Assembly (NCBI RefSeq): GCF_036324505.1
Contig: NC_086370.1
Span: 310,001 to 374,000, forward strand
Length of the DNA stretch: 64,000 bases
Source of the DNA: Eleginops maclovinus
Lineage: Eukaryota > Chordata > Actinopteri > Perciformes > Eleginopidae
Reading direction: 5' to 3'
Position 1 is the first letter of the stretch. Every line of letters begins with the position of its first letter. Below are positions 36,291 through 48,555 of this stretch, one piece after another. The position numbers and the translations under genes were made by a program. Below the pieces are notes generated by a model. That model did not search any database, was not told the DNA's origin, and saw only the letters and a list, made by a program, of their open reading frames with translations.

Positions 36291-36893
36291 GCACATTGAT
36301 TCAAACCACAAATTAATCCATTGGAGATTGGTGTTCCACGGATGTGTGGACGGGTATAGTCGAACCATAATATATCTACGCTGTTTAACAAACAATAGGG
36401 GTTCTAGTGTGCTGACGCTGTTTGAAGAGGGAGTGCTGGACTTTGGGCTTCCATCAAGAGTCCGTTGCGACCGTGGAACTGAAAACTTAGAGGTTGCGCG
36501 TTTCATGCTGAGCAGAAGAGGATTGCATCGAGGAAGTGTCATTGCAGGCCGCAGCGTGCATAACCAAAGAATAGAAAGACTTTAGGCTGAGCTGAATCGT
36601 GTTGTCTCTTATTTTTATGTCGAACTTTTCACCTTTATGGAAAACCGAAACTATTTAGACTCATTGTCGGAGTTGCACCTGTTCGCACTGCATTACATTT
36701 ATGTACCACGAATACAACGGGCTGCGAGTGACTTCCGTAATCAGTGGAATAATCATGCTTTATCGACTGAAAGATGTAGGACCCCACTCCAGCTTTGGTT
36801 CTCTGGCATCATCAGGAATGCAGGCCAGGACATCACAGGGGTCAATGGTGTCTTTGCACCAGTCGGATCCCAAGGTGCTGCTTACCGTGAAAC
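36291..36893 (+). pseudogene. Integrase-type transposase, exon 2 up to the hAT insertion (nonsense codon)
   Basis: After TTTGCAG the frame continues [20 protein letters not shown] (first Asp in DGYSRTI), [13 protein letters not shown] (second Asp) and [12 protein letters not shown] with the catalytic Glu, a DD35E integrase core. The next codon (36583-36585) is TAG where the family has Trp. Beyond it the frame stays open: LNRVVSYFYVELFTFMENRN, LFALHYIYVPRIQRAASDFR, NHALSTERCRTPLQLWFSGI. At AAYRET (36893) it is cut by the hAT 36894-54697; the frame resumes at 54706 with SPELQFN. Confidence 0.8.
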
Positions 36894-37310
36894 CAGGGCC
36901 GTAGCCAGCATTTTGGAATAAGTGAGGTCCATGAGGCGATTTAAAAAAAATATATATAAATATTTTAAATTATATTGTTTTTTAGATATACATTTATGTA
37001 TAATATATATATATATTTTATGTATTTATTAAATTACAAGTCACACAAGAGTTTTATTGTTTAAATGTCTTTTAATTGTATAAACCAGCATTTTCCCCCC
37101 AAAAAATGTACTGTACTATATTTACATTTTTTTTTATAGCAATAGTACACCACCATGTTTTTAAAGAATATAGGGGGTAACTTTGAACTTGATGAACTGA
37201 ATGATGAATGATTCCACAATAAAAATAATATTCAAGTAGAAATAAATCATTGCAAATTACAGCCCCTAAAAGTACAAATGGCATCACCTAAAATCTCAAC
37301 AATCAACTTT

Positions 37311-38540
37311 TTAATCAAATGCAAGCTGAATCCTCCTATGACCAGAGGCATCCCACCGTCGAAGGATATTCTCCCGGTCCACTTCCACTTTCTGATGCAC
37401 ATGCATCATCGCCAGGCCCGTCAGTCTGTCGTTGGACATGGTAGATCTAAGCCATGTCTTTAGTCTTCGCATGGCTGAGAATGACCTCTCACAGGCACAA
37501 GTTGTCACTGGCAAGGTTAAGAAAATCTTCAACATACATTTTATGTTAGGGAAGAATGACAGGTTGTGTTTTTGTAGAACTTCTAGGGCAAAAGAAGGAA
37601 GGGGGCCATCTTCAAATTTATGTCTCCAGCGCTCAATTTCCTGTCTGGCAGTGTCTTGGTCAGGGAGGTCTTCGTGGTACCACCGAAGCATCTCATCCTC
37701 TCGTGCTGGTGTTAAATATTTCAAGGATGATGGCACCAAGTATGATGCAAGGATAGGGGGCTTATTATTCTTGGCAAATCTCTCATCCAACTGAGCTGTG
37801 ATGTGGTCCAAGAAGGGGTAGAAGAGATTTATCCTGTAATGGTCCTCCACTGATTCTGTGGTCACGTTTGCTCTGTATGTTTGTCTCACAGATACCCTCC
37901 GCTTGGCTGGGACAACACCTATTGAATTAGCCAATGCAGTGGCTTTCTCAAAGCACAACCTGGAACCTTTGTCCTCTCTTTGGTTGGCGATGACCTGCCG
38001 CATGTTTCTTGCTTCCTCATAGGCTGTGAGGATGTCCAAATTTGTAGTCTGCAGCAGTTTGGTTAAAGGATGTATGTATCCAAGTATTTCATTTACCATC
38101 ACAGCTGTAATTATGGTCTCAAATGATTCCATGCTGTGCCTGAGGGTGGCAGCCTTTGCAGAAACAGAAGGTTTTTCAACCCCCATTTTTTCCAACACAG
38201 AATGCACCGCTGTGAACTTTTCCACCCATGCGCTGAGGGTGGTTGATCTGCTGCTCCATCTTGTGTCACTCATGAGTGGGATTCCTGATTTTTTTGTTGT
38301 TTGACCTTCTTTACTGGTTTCTGCCTCCAAAGCACCTTTTCTGGCACTAGATCCTGAAAAGAACACTGCAATTTCCTCAATAATAGACATTGTATTCCTC
38401 ACTATAGGCAGATCTGAACAGCCATGCACTACAACTAAATTAAGTGCATGGCTCCTGCAGTGGGTGTACATTGCCCTGGGATGAACATCACTGATTCTTT
38501 TTTGGACTCCACTCACATGGCCACTCATTGTAGATGCCCC
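37311..38540 (-). pseudogene. hAT transposase (ZMYM1/THAP12-like), C-terminal part
   Basis: On the minus strand from the EnSpm junction the frame reads GASTMSGHVSGVQKRISDVH (continuing the broken GYDGAS motif), MYTHCRSHALNLVVVHGCSD, IPLMSDTRWSSRSTTLS, a long helical region and the dimerisation domain TTCACERSFSAMRRLKTWLR ... STMSNDRLTGLAMMHVH. The frame is open to its stop at 37311. The longer ORF from 38615 starts inside the EnSpm and is not real. Confidence 0.85.
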
Positions 38541-39174
38541 ACACACAGAGAAATGGAAGTACCACTGTGTACCTAGATTGGTACAAATGCTTGTCGCTGG
38601 GGCAGTACCCTTCAAAAGAACAATAATGTACCCCTCTAAACAAGTACATTTATGTACCTCAGTCAGCTGTACTCTTGGGGTACATAAGGGTACCTGAGGT
38701 GGCTGGAATGTACCTGTTTACACAGGTACATTTATGTACCTCAGTCTGCTGTACCCTTGACAGTACACTTGCGTACCTTTTGATGGCTAAAAAGTACCTA
38801 ATAAATCATTACAATGCGTACCCTTTATATATACTGAACAGTCCTTTAAAGGTACAATCTCAGTGAAAATACAGTCCCAATGAAAATGCACAAACAAGTA
38901 ACAGGTATATTCAAATATGTTTATTATTCCATTTAAAAAAACATCACTTCAAATTTAAAACTGTCACAAATACATCAAAATTCATAGTTATTAACACTTC
39001 CCATAACATGTTAACATGGATTAAAAAATCTTATCAGGTCAAGTCATTTACATCACTTCACATTTAAACTGTCACAAACACATCAAAATTCATAGTTATT
39101 AACACTTCCCATCTCATAACATTTCAACTGTCACATAACAAATTAACATGGATTAGGAAGTCAGACAAACCAGA

Positions 39175-41616
39175 CTACACAAAATATTTCAAGGGCACAA
39201 ATAAAGCGTCATCAATAGAGTAAACATCTAAGGCCTGATGATCTACCTCATCCCCTGGACGCAAGATTGTCCAGTTTTTTTCAAATCTGACCCTATATGC
39301 ATATAAGTGGCTGTCAAAAGCAAGCGGACACAAAGTTTGACCACATAACACCCAACATGTGTCTACATTGAGTATGTATTTCACCCTCCAAAATAATGGG
39401 ATTTTCTCAGCATGGACATGACCAATTACAAAAACATCATTGAGGGCATACTTCACAGTATTCACTTGCAACTGGGAAACACGTTGCAGGATTTTTCCTT
39501 CAAACTGCACATCACGGAAGACATCATGTGTCTGCAAAGTGTTTCTCAAGTCTACTGGTAGTGCTGAAAATGGTGTACGTGTGCTTTTACTATTGGACTT
39601 TTCAAAATCATTCAGTAGAATAGAAGAAAACTCCCAGCATTGTTTAAACTGATGTCGAGTGCATAGAGTGCTAGTAACATTTCCAAAGTTCTTACTGTTC
39701 TTTGCTATCTCCTTAAAATATTGATGCTTGCTTTCGTATCTCATGCACCATAAGAAACGTAGAGGTCCATACATTGCAATCAATCGTGGATAATGAGTTA
39801 GGTAGTGGCACTTGGGAGTCAATACATTTCCAAATACATTTGTTAACTCTGTTAAGAAATCTTCAATACATATTTTGAGATAACCAAGGTCATCTTTTCT
39901 GATCTGTGAAGCAAAAACAATCTCCATGACTTCTCTACAGAGCAAGTACACATGCCAGTAAGGACTACCAGGTGGGACATGACGAGCCATTAAAAGGGGT
40001 AAAAGCCTAAACAGACACCATTTCTGGCTTGCAGATCCAACTATGGACTTCCGCAATGACATTTCTGTTAAAGGCACTGGTTTGTTTTTTACATCATTTT
40101 TCCCAAAGGACAACTGATTTAGTTCCTCATTAAATTCACGAATGGTTATATGCCTTTGTTTTCGCGCTTCAGCAATGACCAATTTCATAACGAGTGGCAT
40201 TATCCCTTCCAATGCGTCATGCATGATGTCAGGGGGGAAAGCTTTGGTGACATCAAAGTAGTCCAGTGCATTAAATGGACACTGGCCTTTGACACCATAT
40301 AAAGTCAGTCTGTCACGGTCATCAATATCACTCTCAACATGGTAAGTATGTACATCTGTGGTTCTCAATACAAAGGAGTCCTCACAAAAGTGTTTCTTCA
40401 TGTCAGAATAAGATGCCATACAAAACCGACAAATCCTGCCTGAATTGAAACACATTGAATACCCAGCAATCATGTGAGCAGACAAGTTATCGCAGGAAAA
40501 TGTAACAAGGGCAGCTTTTACTGTGTGCTCTGTTCCATGAAAACATAAAGTGAAACCATGACTAGACAAAGTCCTCAGGTCATCTATGATTGGTTGCAGG
40601 ATGTCAGTTAAGCCAAATTCTTTCATATGGATGTGACGCACCAGTAATGCAAGGTGAATATGGTTCAAGCTTGATCTATATCTATCACTTATGTTCCCTA
40701 CAGTGTAATAGAATGCACAAAGCTTGTATTTGTTTCTTTTTGACCCTAAAGGATTAACAATTTGAAACTCGTCTTCATAAAAATGAAGTCGGAGAGCCTG
40801 TGGATTGTCTTGAAAGTACAGGTGTTGCCTGAAGTACTCTCCATCAGTGTACTCTCCCAAAATCTCACCATCTCTAGCTTTTGTACCATCTGCAACTATT
40901 TGCTCCCAGACATCTTCGAGAGAACAGTATTTTTGGAGCACTTGAGTCATAGGCACATAAGAAAAATATCCAACTTTGTTCCCTGAAGCACCTCTAAGTG
41001 TATAACTAACTGGTTCAATGAAGCCCATTTTAGTTTTGCAGTGACTTTTTATCATATACGGTGAACGAATTGTTTCACATGCCTTGTCAAAAAAGTCTTT
41101 AGAGGAAAGAACACTGTTCAGCTCTTCACATTCAGTCACATTAAAACCATTCTTTTCAAGATGATACAAAATAAAGGCATCGTAGTTCTCTTTAAAAAAA
41201 CAAAGAAGAAACTGAAGACTATCAACAATATCCTGCTGTACAGAGATGGGAAGGGCATTTTTTTCTCTTGACTTCAAAACAAATCCAAACAAATGATCTT
41301 TTAGACCATCTAGAAGTTGTTCCACACTTGGTGGCGTATGTGGCGTTTGCTGGACTGATTCTGAAGGGGGAAGTTCAAGATTAGCTTGTTCTTCTAAAAT
41401 GTCAATTTCCTGTGTGTGAAAAAAGTCTTTTTTATGTTTCCTATATACATGCCGTCTAAAGGAGTGGTACTTTGAAAACGCTGATTGACAGTCTGATAAA
41501 CCACAAGTGATGTGGAAATTGGGTTCGTTAGCATGAACAAGTCCAACATGCTGAATTAGTTTTGTGAGGGTAAAAGTTCTGCGCAAGCACTTGGTACATT
41601 GATGTTGTGGTGGCAT
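39175..41616 (-). CDS. EnSpm transposase (813 aa), intact single exon
   Basis: Opens MPPQHQCTKCLRRTFTLTKL with two C2H2 fingers (C-x2-C near residues 7-10 with HVGLVH; C-x4-C near 38-43 with HVYRKH). A long central domain follows with LNHIHLALLVRHIHMKEFGL, CDNLSAHMIAGYSMCFNSGR, ICRFCMASYSDM, then the hallmark FPPDIMHDALEGIMPLVMKL and CHYLTHYPRLIAMYGPLRFL with CMRYESKHQYFKEI. These are the conserved blocks of animal EnSpm (CMC) transposases. No frameshift or internal stop. The start codon lies two bases after the stop of the SAM-domain gene on the same strand, so the two could share a transcript; a separate promoter or an alternative splice is also possible. Confidence 0.87.
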   Translation of the reverse strand: MPPQHQCTKCLRRTFTLTKLIQHVGLVHANEPNFHITCGLSDCQSAFSKYHSFRRHVYRKHKKDFFHTQEIDILEEQANLELPPSESVQQTPHTPPSVEQLLDGLKDHLFGFVLKSREKNALPISVQQDIVDSLQFLLCFFKENYDAFILYHLEKNGFNVTECEELNSVLSSKDFFDKACETIRSPYMIKSHCKTKMGFIEPVSYTLRGASGNKVGYFSYVPMTQVLQKYCSLEDVWEQIVADGTKARDGEILGEYTDGEYFRQHLYFQDNPQALRLHFYEDEFQIVNPLGSKRNKYKLCAFYYTVGNISDRYRSSLNHIHLALLVRHIHMKEFGLTDILQPIIDDLRTLSSHGFTLCFHGTEHTVKAALVTFSCDNLSAHMIAGYSMCFNSGRICRFCMASYSDMKKHFCEDSFVLRTTDVHTYHVESDIDDRDRLTLYGVKGQCPFNALDYFDVTKAFPPDIMHDALEGIMPLVMKLVIAEARKQRHITIREFNEELNQLSFGKNDVKNKPVPLTEMSLRKSIVGSASQKWCLFRLLPLLMARHVPPGSPYWHVYLLCREVMEIVFASQIRKDDLGYLKICIEDFLTELTNVFGNVLTPKCHYLTHYPRLIAMYGPLRFLWCMRYESKHQYFKEIAKNSKNFGNVTSTLCTRHQFKQCWEFSSILLNDFEKSNSKSTRTPFSALPVDLRNTLQTHDVFRDVQFEGKILQRVSQLQVNTVKYALNDVFVIGHVHAEKIPLFWRVKYILNVDTCWVLCGQTLCPLAFDSHLYAYRVRFEKNWTILRPGDEVDHQALDVYSIDDALFVPLKYFV

Positions 41617-41618
41617 GA

Positions 41619-44600
41619 TCAGTACAGAAGATTAACAACACGGGTCACAGGTGTCGACAGCTTCTCTCCATCCAAAATCTGTGCAATAATCCTCTGGAAG
41701 AAGGCCATGGTATGTTTGAGGTGGGAAGGATATTCCATGTTGAACACGTAATACATACAAAATACGGCGTTGAATGCCTCCTCAATTCCTGTGCAGGAGC
41801 AGACCTCAACGCCGTCTACTTTGATGACACTTCCAGATCTGCCAGCAAAAACAGTTGTCCAGTCTTGGTCCTTAACCTGAATTGTTGGATAAGGGGTGTT
41901 TGGCTCGCTCTGTGCAGAAAAAGAGGCAGCAAAGAAAGAAAAGAGGGAGATTGGTCAGAAGTACAGACACCTAAGCATTCAAATGTTATGTGTCCTAAAC
42001 CAGTCAAATTATGTTACCTGTCCTCGAATGACCAAGTTCTCAATTTTTTCTCTGAAGATTGAAGGCAGCAGGAGAATGGCGCCTCTGAAGTCAATGGCTT
42101 GAAAAACACAAGCACAAATACAATATCAACATCAGTAATTTACAACAGTTTTGGATCACTAAACTGGGGTTTGTTAAAAACCTTTAACAAGGATTTAATG
42201 TAGTACTATGTAGGATTGCTCCGTAAAATATTACAGAAACATCACAATGACTCCGAAGCTGTTTAACTAAGGTAAATTAAGATAAATAAAACTGCATAGG
42301 ACCTCTTTAAATGTAACAGCCCTTTGGCAATGAAAACTAAGCTAAGAGACAAAACCCACATTAGATGATCATTACCTGCATGATCCTGAGCCAGGGCATC
42401 AGCTCGGGCATCTTGGTACATCTTCTTAAGTGGAGAGGAATTCTTAACTAAATCTAGGAGCTTTGGAAGTACTGCCAGTAGGTTGTCATTGATGCGCCTA
42501 TAGACTGGCACTATGGAAGAGTGCATGGAGTCCAGTTCATCATATAACTGAGAGGAAAAAGATACAAAACAAAAGCGGGGGAAAGACGAAGAAACAGGAT
42601 TTATTGGTGGTGACTGCAAAACAAAGTACCACACAGTCATTTTGATGGGGTGGCTCAGTTATGTAGTAATTTAAATCATTTTAAAAAATGTGTAAATGTT
42701 AAAAGCCATTTGATTTCATTCTAAAAACTTACCCCAGAGGTCGTCGACAGAAATGGGTACTTCTTAATTACATCAGACACTGACATTCCCCCCACAATTT
42801 CCTTTCTTCTCCATGCAAATGTTCTCCTCATACGGTCTTTGACGATATTTAGATCAGGATGCATCTTTTTATATTCTCCCATTAACACTTTTATGTGTTC
42901 CTCAATGGAGGCGACATCCTCTCCGATAACATCAAACTGCATAGGACAAATACAACCATGAAACTCATTATATACAATAAGATTGCGTCTGGGTTGTTAC
43001 ACTATAACTCCCCTTAACCTGAAGTTGACGCCAGTGATTATTTTATGTAGTATCAAATGGTTAAAAACCAAAGCAAAGACAACCATTGATATAGGCATAC
43101 TGTCATTTGAAACATTGGTACAGGCCGAAATTCTCAATCAGTGCACCACCAATTAATGGGAACATGAATATAGCTTACTGCTGCTGCTGCTGCTCGATTC
43201 CGTTTCACTGCTGCAGATGTATCGGTCGCCTGTGATTTCCTCGACTGGGCATATTTCTCTTTGTACTTTCTCACTTCTGTGTCATCAACTAGCGGTGCAC
43301 GCTCAGTCTTGAATTTTCGTTTGAGTGACATGTGCCAAGTGTGCTGCAGGAAAGAAACACACACACACACACGCACAATTATACAGTTTCAAAATAATTT
43401 TACTAGATCATTGCTTTTTCTTAACCAACAAATTATATTTAATTGTCATATTTCATCCATACATACTTACATAACCATTGCCATCAATATCTTTCAAAAA
43501 AGGGTACTTCAGGATCAGTGCTTTGGCAACATTAACATAGTCTGTGTTACTTGGAAACCTGTGGGGTGGGAAGTAATTTCATAAATAAAACAAGTTTGTA
43601 TCACAATATAGCATAGTTTTCTATTTGCAGATTTCTAATTTAACTATAATTCAAATGCTGAATATGTTGCCACTTACATTGTGTATGCCGCCATCATCTC
43701 ATACAAACTGCGCACTATAGTGTGCCGGTATTTTGCCACCTTGTGGCATGGTTCCTTGGCATCCAGTTGTTTTTGTACATCAGTTGGAAACTGCGGAATG
43801 AATATAACAGCTGGAAGCCCCGCACTGCAAAGTAAAACAAGCCTCCATCTCAATTTATATATGGGACAATCAAAGTCAGGCAGAGATTAATCTGTTGTAT
43901 GATGCAACACATGACATACAGCCTTCTCCAAATGGAATGAGACACATTTCTCCTGATATTGAATGAAACAAATAACAATCATGAATAGTTATATTAGTAG
44001 TAATTCCACAACATACCGTGTTGCCATTGAGGAGGCTGGAGTATCATCAACAAACTCAAATTGAGGTTCAACATCTGGCAAAGGGGTCAGCACCTCAACA
44101 TCCAGGGTTACAATTTTCTTCTGCTGCACAAAATCTCGGAACTTCAGTTGCTTTTTGAAAGACTTCGGAAAGAGGTATGCAAGCATTGCTTCTGTAAGAC
44201 CACGATCCACTGTTTCTCCATCCACATCATTCTCTAAGTCATAAGAGACAACCATTACCAAAATTAGAAGAAAAATTATCACATTTACACCAGCTACAAC
44301 AAAAAAATACATACCTCTCACTTATTGGAATGAATAAATACAGCTGTTTATTGTTCACATACACATCCATGCGTATAATCTAATTCTGAGATGTGGAGTC
44401 TGACTTGAGTGACAAAATGGCGCAAAGCCCGGTTTCAAAAAAACGTGGTGGTGCAAGCAGGTGGCATCATAGATATTATAAAGCTTTATGATATCTATGA
44501 GTGGCATTGTCTACATGTCTATCCAAACAGTTACGATTAAGTAAAACCAACGTTTTTTAACAGTTGTATATTCACCAACAACTTTAAAGCATGTTTAAAG

Positions 44601-45298
44601 TTCAAATTAATTTCAGGTGGTTAGCTTCCAGGTTGGATAGCACAACTGCTAATATTAGACGAACTGCCAACGATTGGAAGCTATCATCGGCTAACAAGAG
44701 CATGGCAGTCTTGTCTCCTGTTCAGACTATAACTTTATCTTTGAACAATTTACACAATCATCTTCTCGCATTGTAGGTGCTAGCACCTGAGAGAAAACAT
44801 AGGTGAACGTTTGCAGTTTTCTACCTAGCTTATCGCGCTAACGTTAGCGTGCTAATTGCACTGACACAAGTAGGTGCATTCAAACAGCGCATGGCAGTTC
44901 AACTGGAATGATCTGGTGCTAACATTACATTCTAACAGTAATTGCATTGTTACCTTCGTCAAACTCACGTCCAGTTTCACTGCATGTTCGTGGAGAACTA
45001 CCTCCTACCTAGCTAATCGCGTTAACGTTAGCGTGCTAATTGCCTTGGGTTTTCGTCGAACTTGTGAACAATCGCAAACCGTCCTTTGCGATTGTTCACA
45101 AACGTTCGATGAAAACCCGAGGCAATTAGCACGCTAACATTAGCGCGATTAGCTAGGTAGCAACCGGCACACACCTGCTTTTACACTTTCTCCATGCAGC
45201 AGCAGTATTGTTAATTGAAGCATAGAACAAACATCGTTTCAAAAAGCAATACTAGAACACTCACCAAAAAATTTTCCCATCTCCTCTTCTGTTGTTTC
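41619..45298 (-). CDS. EnSpm second gene: SAM-domain (SAMD3-like) protein, exons 1b to 9
   Basis: Nine exons joined by GT-AG introns: 1 (48846-48787 plus 45298-45265, split by a hAT), 2 (44233-44017), 3 (43824-43678), 4 (43558-43471), 5 (43343-43179), 6 (42936-42733), 7 (42547-42376), 8 (42097-42018), 9 (41909-41619). The phases agree throughout and give about 485 residues. The N-terminus LTTEELLDQLQQAGL, VDGETVDRGLTEAMLAYLFP and KQLKFRDFVQQ is a SAM domain. KYPFLKDIDGNGYHTWHMSL and ALILKYPFL follow, then a coiled Ala/Lys region, VIGEDVASIEEHIKVLMGEY, and a final exon with YYVFNMEYPSHLKHTMAFFQ. The family is widespread in fish as SAMD3-like proteins. Its role is unknown; the position inside an EnSpm suggests a transposition accessory protein. 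Confidence 0.8.
45005..45160. repeat. Long perfect-type hairpin (arms about 75 bp)
   Basis: 45005-45078 and 45085-45160 are reverse complements with few mismatches around a six-base loop (CCGTCC). The arms contain CTAGCTAATCGCG, GTTAGCGTGCTAATTGCC and TTGTGAACAATCGCAAA. A partial copy of the left arm occurs at 44828-44858. It lies in intron 1 of the EnSpm SAM-domain gene. Confidence 0.9.
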
Positions 45299-45814
45299 CA
45301 ATCCAGTAGAGCTGTCCCAAACGATTATTTTTCAAACGATTAATCTAGAGATTATTTTTTCGATTAGTCGACTAATCTAACGACTAATCTAACGACTAAT
45401 TTTACGATTAATCTAACGATTAATCTACCGATTATTTTTTCAGTTACCGATTATTTCACATTACAACTTTTCACACAATATGGATATGAAGACATGTGTT
45501 GTTAATATATTATTTTTTATTAAACATGCCACTTTATTCCAAACATGGCACTTATATTGTGCAAAGTGCAAACTGCAAAATAACGCATTTGATGCCAAAT
45601 GTAGCATCTCACAAATTAACAAAATAAATAATAAGTCACCCAGGAGGAATATTCCAAAAACTAAAAATAAAAAACTCTACTACTCCTTCCTCCCTCTGTC
45701 TTTGCGCAAACATAGCACTTATATTTTGCAAACTGAAAAGTGTCGGTGCCAGATGCAGCATTTAACAAATAAATGAATGTCACCCAGGAGGAATATCTTC
45801 TTCCTCTCTCTCTC

Positions 45815-45906
<92 letters not shown>

Positions 45907-45910
45907 GAAT

Positions 45911-47570
45911 TCAAGATATAGTTTGACGGTTGGAGTGGAGGAATGTTAACATGTCAACATGATCCGGCGTCAGACTTGCCCTTTTCTTGGTTACAATATT
46001 TCCAGCATCTGAAAAAAGACGTTCTGATGGAGTGGAGGGTGCAGGCACAGACAAGTAGGATTTGGCTAGAACTGCCAGGTTGGGGAACCTTCCTGCATTT
46101 TCCTTCCACCATTGAAGTGGGCTTGTATCCCTTGGAATGCAACTCTCCCCAAAATACAAAAGAACCTCATTTCTCACAGATTCACCCTCAGCACTGTCCT
46201 CCTGGCCAATATCCTCGGTGCCCTCCCCCTCAGAGTCCGAGCCAAGCAGAATGTCCAGCATAGAGGTGTTCTTTCGCTGGGGACTGGCCGAGTGCTCCTG
46301 CTCAATCGTTTGCAGTTGTTGCTTGGCTCTTTTGATATCAATTATCAGAGCCTGAATTTGTACTTGTACCTTCAAAGCATCCTCGGGTGACAGGAACTTC
46401 AACCTACGAAAGCGGGGGTCAAGGGCAGCAGCAATGATGGCCACATTTTTTCCATTCTCTGTAAAAGCAGACTCAGACACCCACCTTGCCTGCATCTCTT
46501 GGTCTGCAGCAATCTGAAAAGAATTCACAGCAGCAGACTCGTATGTGGTTTTCTTTGTAGACTTATGGAGACCCTTCAGCAGTGGAGGTAAAACAGATAT
46601 TGTGACATAGGACTCTCCACTGAGAAAAACAGTGGCCTGTTCGAAAGGCTTGAGGACCTGCTCCAGTTCCTCTAGCAAGATCCACTGATCATTCCTCAAA
46701 TCCAGGTACTGCTTCCCACGCTGTGTAACGTCTGGGTCCGAAAGTGTTGCGACCACCGGCCACCGTTGTTCCAAAAGGCGACTCACCATGTAGTATGAGC
46801 TGTTCCATCTTACAGAGACATCCTGGAGCAGGGTATGCTCAGCTGTACCCCACTGTTTTTGTTTCTGTTTCAGCTTGCTGCTAGCAGGCTCACTTTTCTT
46901 GAAATGCTTCACAAGACACCGTGCAGCCCCGAGTGTCCTGTCGATCATGGGGTTGTTCTTCAAGGCATGATTCACCACCAACTGAAGTGTATGGCCGGCA
47001 CAACGATGTGATGCTACCCCATGTTTCTCCTCTAGGATGCGAAGAGCTGCAACAACATTTGCTGCGTTATCATGTACAATCGCCAGTACATTATCTCGAA
47101 GGGAGAAATCAAATTTATCTGCCACCATCTCAACCCAAGAGGCAATATTTTCAGCAGTGTGGCGCTCCTCAAGCGGCATTGTAGTTAAGCTAAACGAGGT
47201 CAGCTCCCAATTCTCATTTATAAAATGACAGGTGACACCTAAATATGCCTCAGTGGCCAGACTGGTCCAAGCATCGGTTGTTAGGGACAGTTTGGACAGG
47301 CTTTTTTTAACTTCACTTTTCACTTTGTCCATGGTAGCCACATACTTCTTTTCCATTAGGTCAGTAAAGTGGCGCCTGGATGGAAGGGTGTATCCTGAGT
47401 GGAAAGTGTTTACCATTTCACGGAAGCCTTCACCTTCCACAATCGCAAGGGGCCTCATGTCCTTCACAATCATGGAGACGATGCTGTTGGTGAACACACT
47501 AGCCTCCTGGGGTGTGCAAGGTGCCTGGTTCTTTTTATGGAAAAAGTCACCCATACTGCTTTGCTTACTC
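45911..47570 (-). CDS. hAT transposase (ZBED-like), exon 2
   Basis: Joined to exon 1 at SKTP|SKQSSMGDFF, it contains MVNTFHSGYTLPSRRHFTDL, LSLTTDAWTSLATEAYLGVT (first Asp), VLAIVHDNAANVVAALRIL (second Asp), HRCAGHTLQLVVNHALKN, LLQDVSVRWNSSYYMVSRL and the C-terminal block LSVPAPSTPSERLFSDAGNI with the Glu, followed by RASLTPDHVDMLTFLHSN. All hAT landmarks are present with no stop or shift; the full protein is about 633 residues. It probably encodes an active-type transposase. Confidence 0.92.
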
Positions 47571-48313
47571 CTGTAAAGGCAAAAAACATAAAGCACATGA
47601 ATATTCACAGCAGCAAATCAAAAATATAGCATCGTCCACATCATTGCTGTTATTAATTATGATACATTTTGCTAACAGTAGGATATACTACAGCCATCTC
47701 AGAGGCTCAACTTCAAAAATGATTCATGTTATTTAAATTGTCAACTTGTAATGCGTGTTTACTACTTGGAACTGGTTGCTACTAGATCGTGGAATTTCGA
47801 CAGTCAACAGGTAGACTAGAACTACATAATGGCAGAGTATAAAATCCACCGTCCGGTGTTAGCCAACAGATAACAGAAACATGTCGGGACTGGTAGCGCT
47901 AACATCTTTAAACTAGGCAAACACGGGACCATATTTATGCAATTTATGTGTTTGTTTATGCAATATGACACTAGTAAGCGTTAATGTTTCTAGCGTCTAG
48001 TGTAAGCGGACATTTTATGTTTCACGCGAGCAAACTTGAATGTTTAAAGACGTCAATTCAATAGACCTACATCGTAAGCTGAAGGCAGCCACGTTAGGCT
48101 AATGTGCAAGTGTTGGTGTTTAAAACCACGTTATGCTAATGTGTGCTGATGTATGCTGTTCTGTATTTGCAGAATAATTGACGAGTAAAGGAAGGATTTA
48201 AAACCTAAATGCACGCCTGGAAGATTCCTTGTGTCCAAGTGTGCAACATTTAGCCTACTGCAACTACTGCTACTGCTTGATAAATTAACATAAATGAAAT
48301 CAACAGAACTTAC

Positions 48314-48555
48314 GGTGTTTTACTGCCATCCTGACACAGAGCTCCAGGGTGTTTTCTCTTCAGATGTTCGTGCATCGCTGATGTACTGCTGTGGTAAGCC
48401 GACTGAAATTTGCATAGTCTGCAAATAACCACATTATTAGTCGCGTTGAGGGTGAAAAATTCCCAGACTTTAGAAGTCCGTGTGCGTGTTTTTTTCGCTA
48501 TGTGCTCTTCAGTGCCATGTTCAGTGCTCCCACTACTGCTTGCCGCTGCCATCAT
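48314..48555 (-). CDS. hAT transposase (ZBED-like), exon 1 with BED zinc finger
   Basis: Starts at 48555 ([20 protein letters not shown]). A BED finger follows: [20 protein letters not shown] with C-x2-C and H-x4-H ([11 protein letters not shown]). The GT donor at 48313 is in phase with exon 2. Confidence 0.9.

Noticed and set aside
38541..38615. Start of the 434-aa hAT ORF at 38615
   Set aside because: The first 25 or so codons are EnSpm terminal sequence; the hAT frame really begins at the GASTMSG junction at 38540 and continues upstream at 49422.
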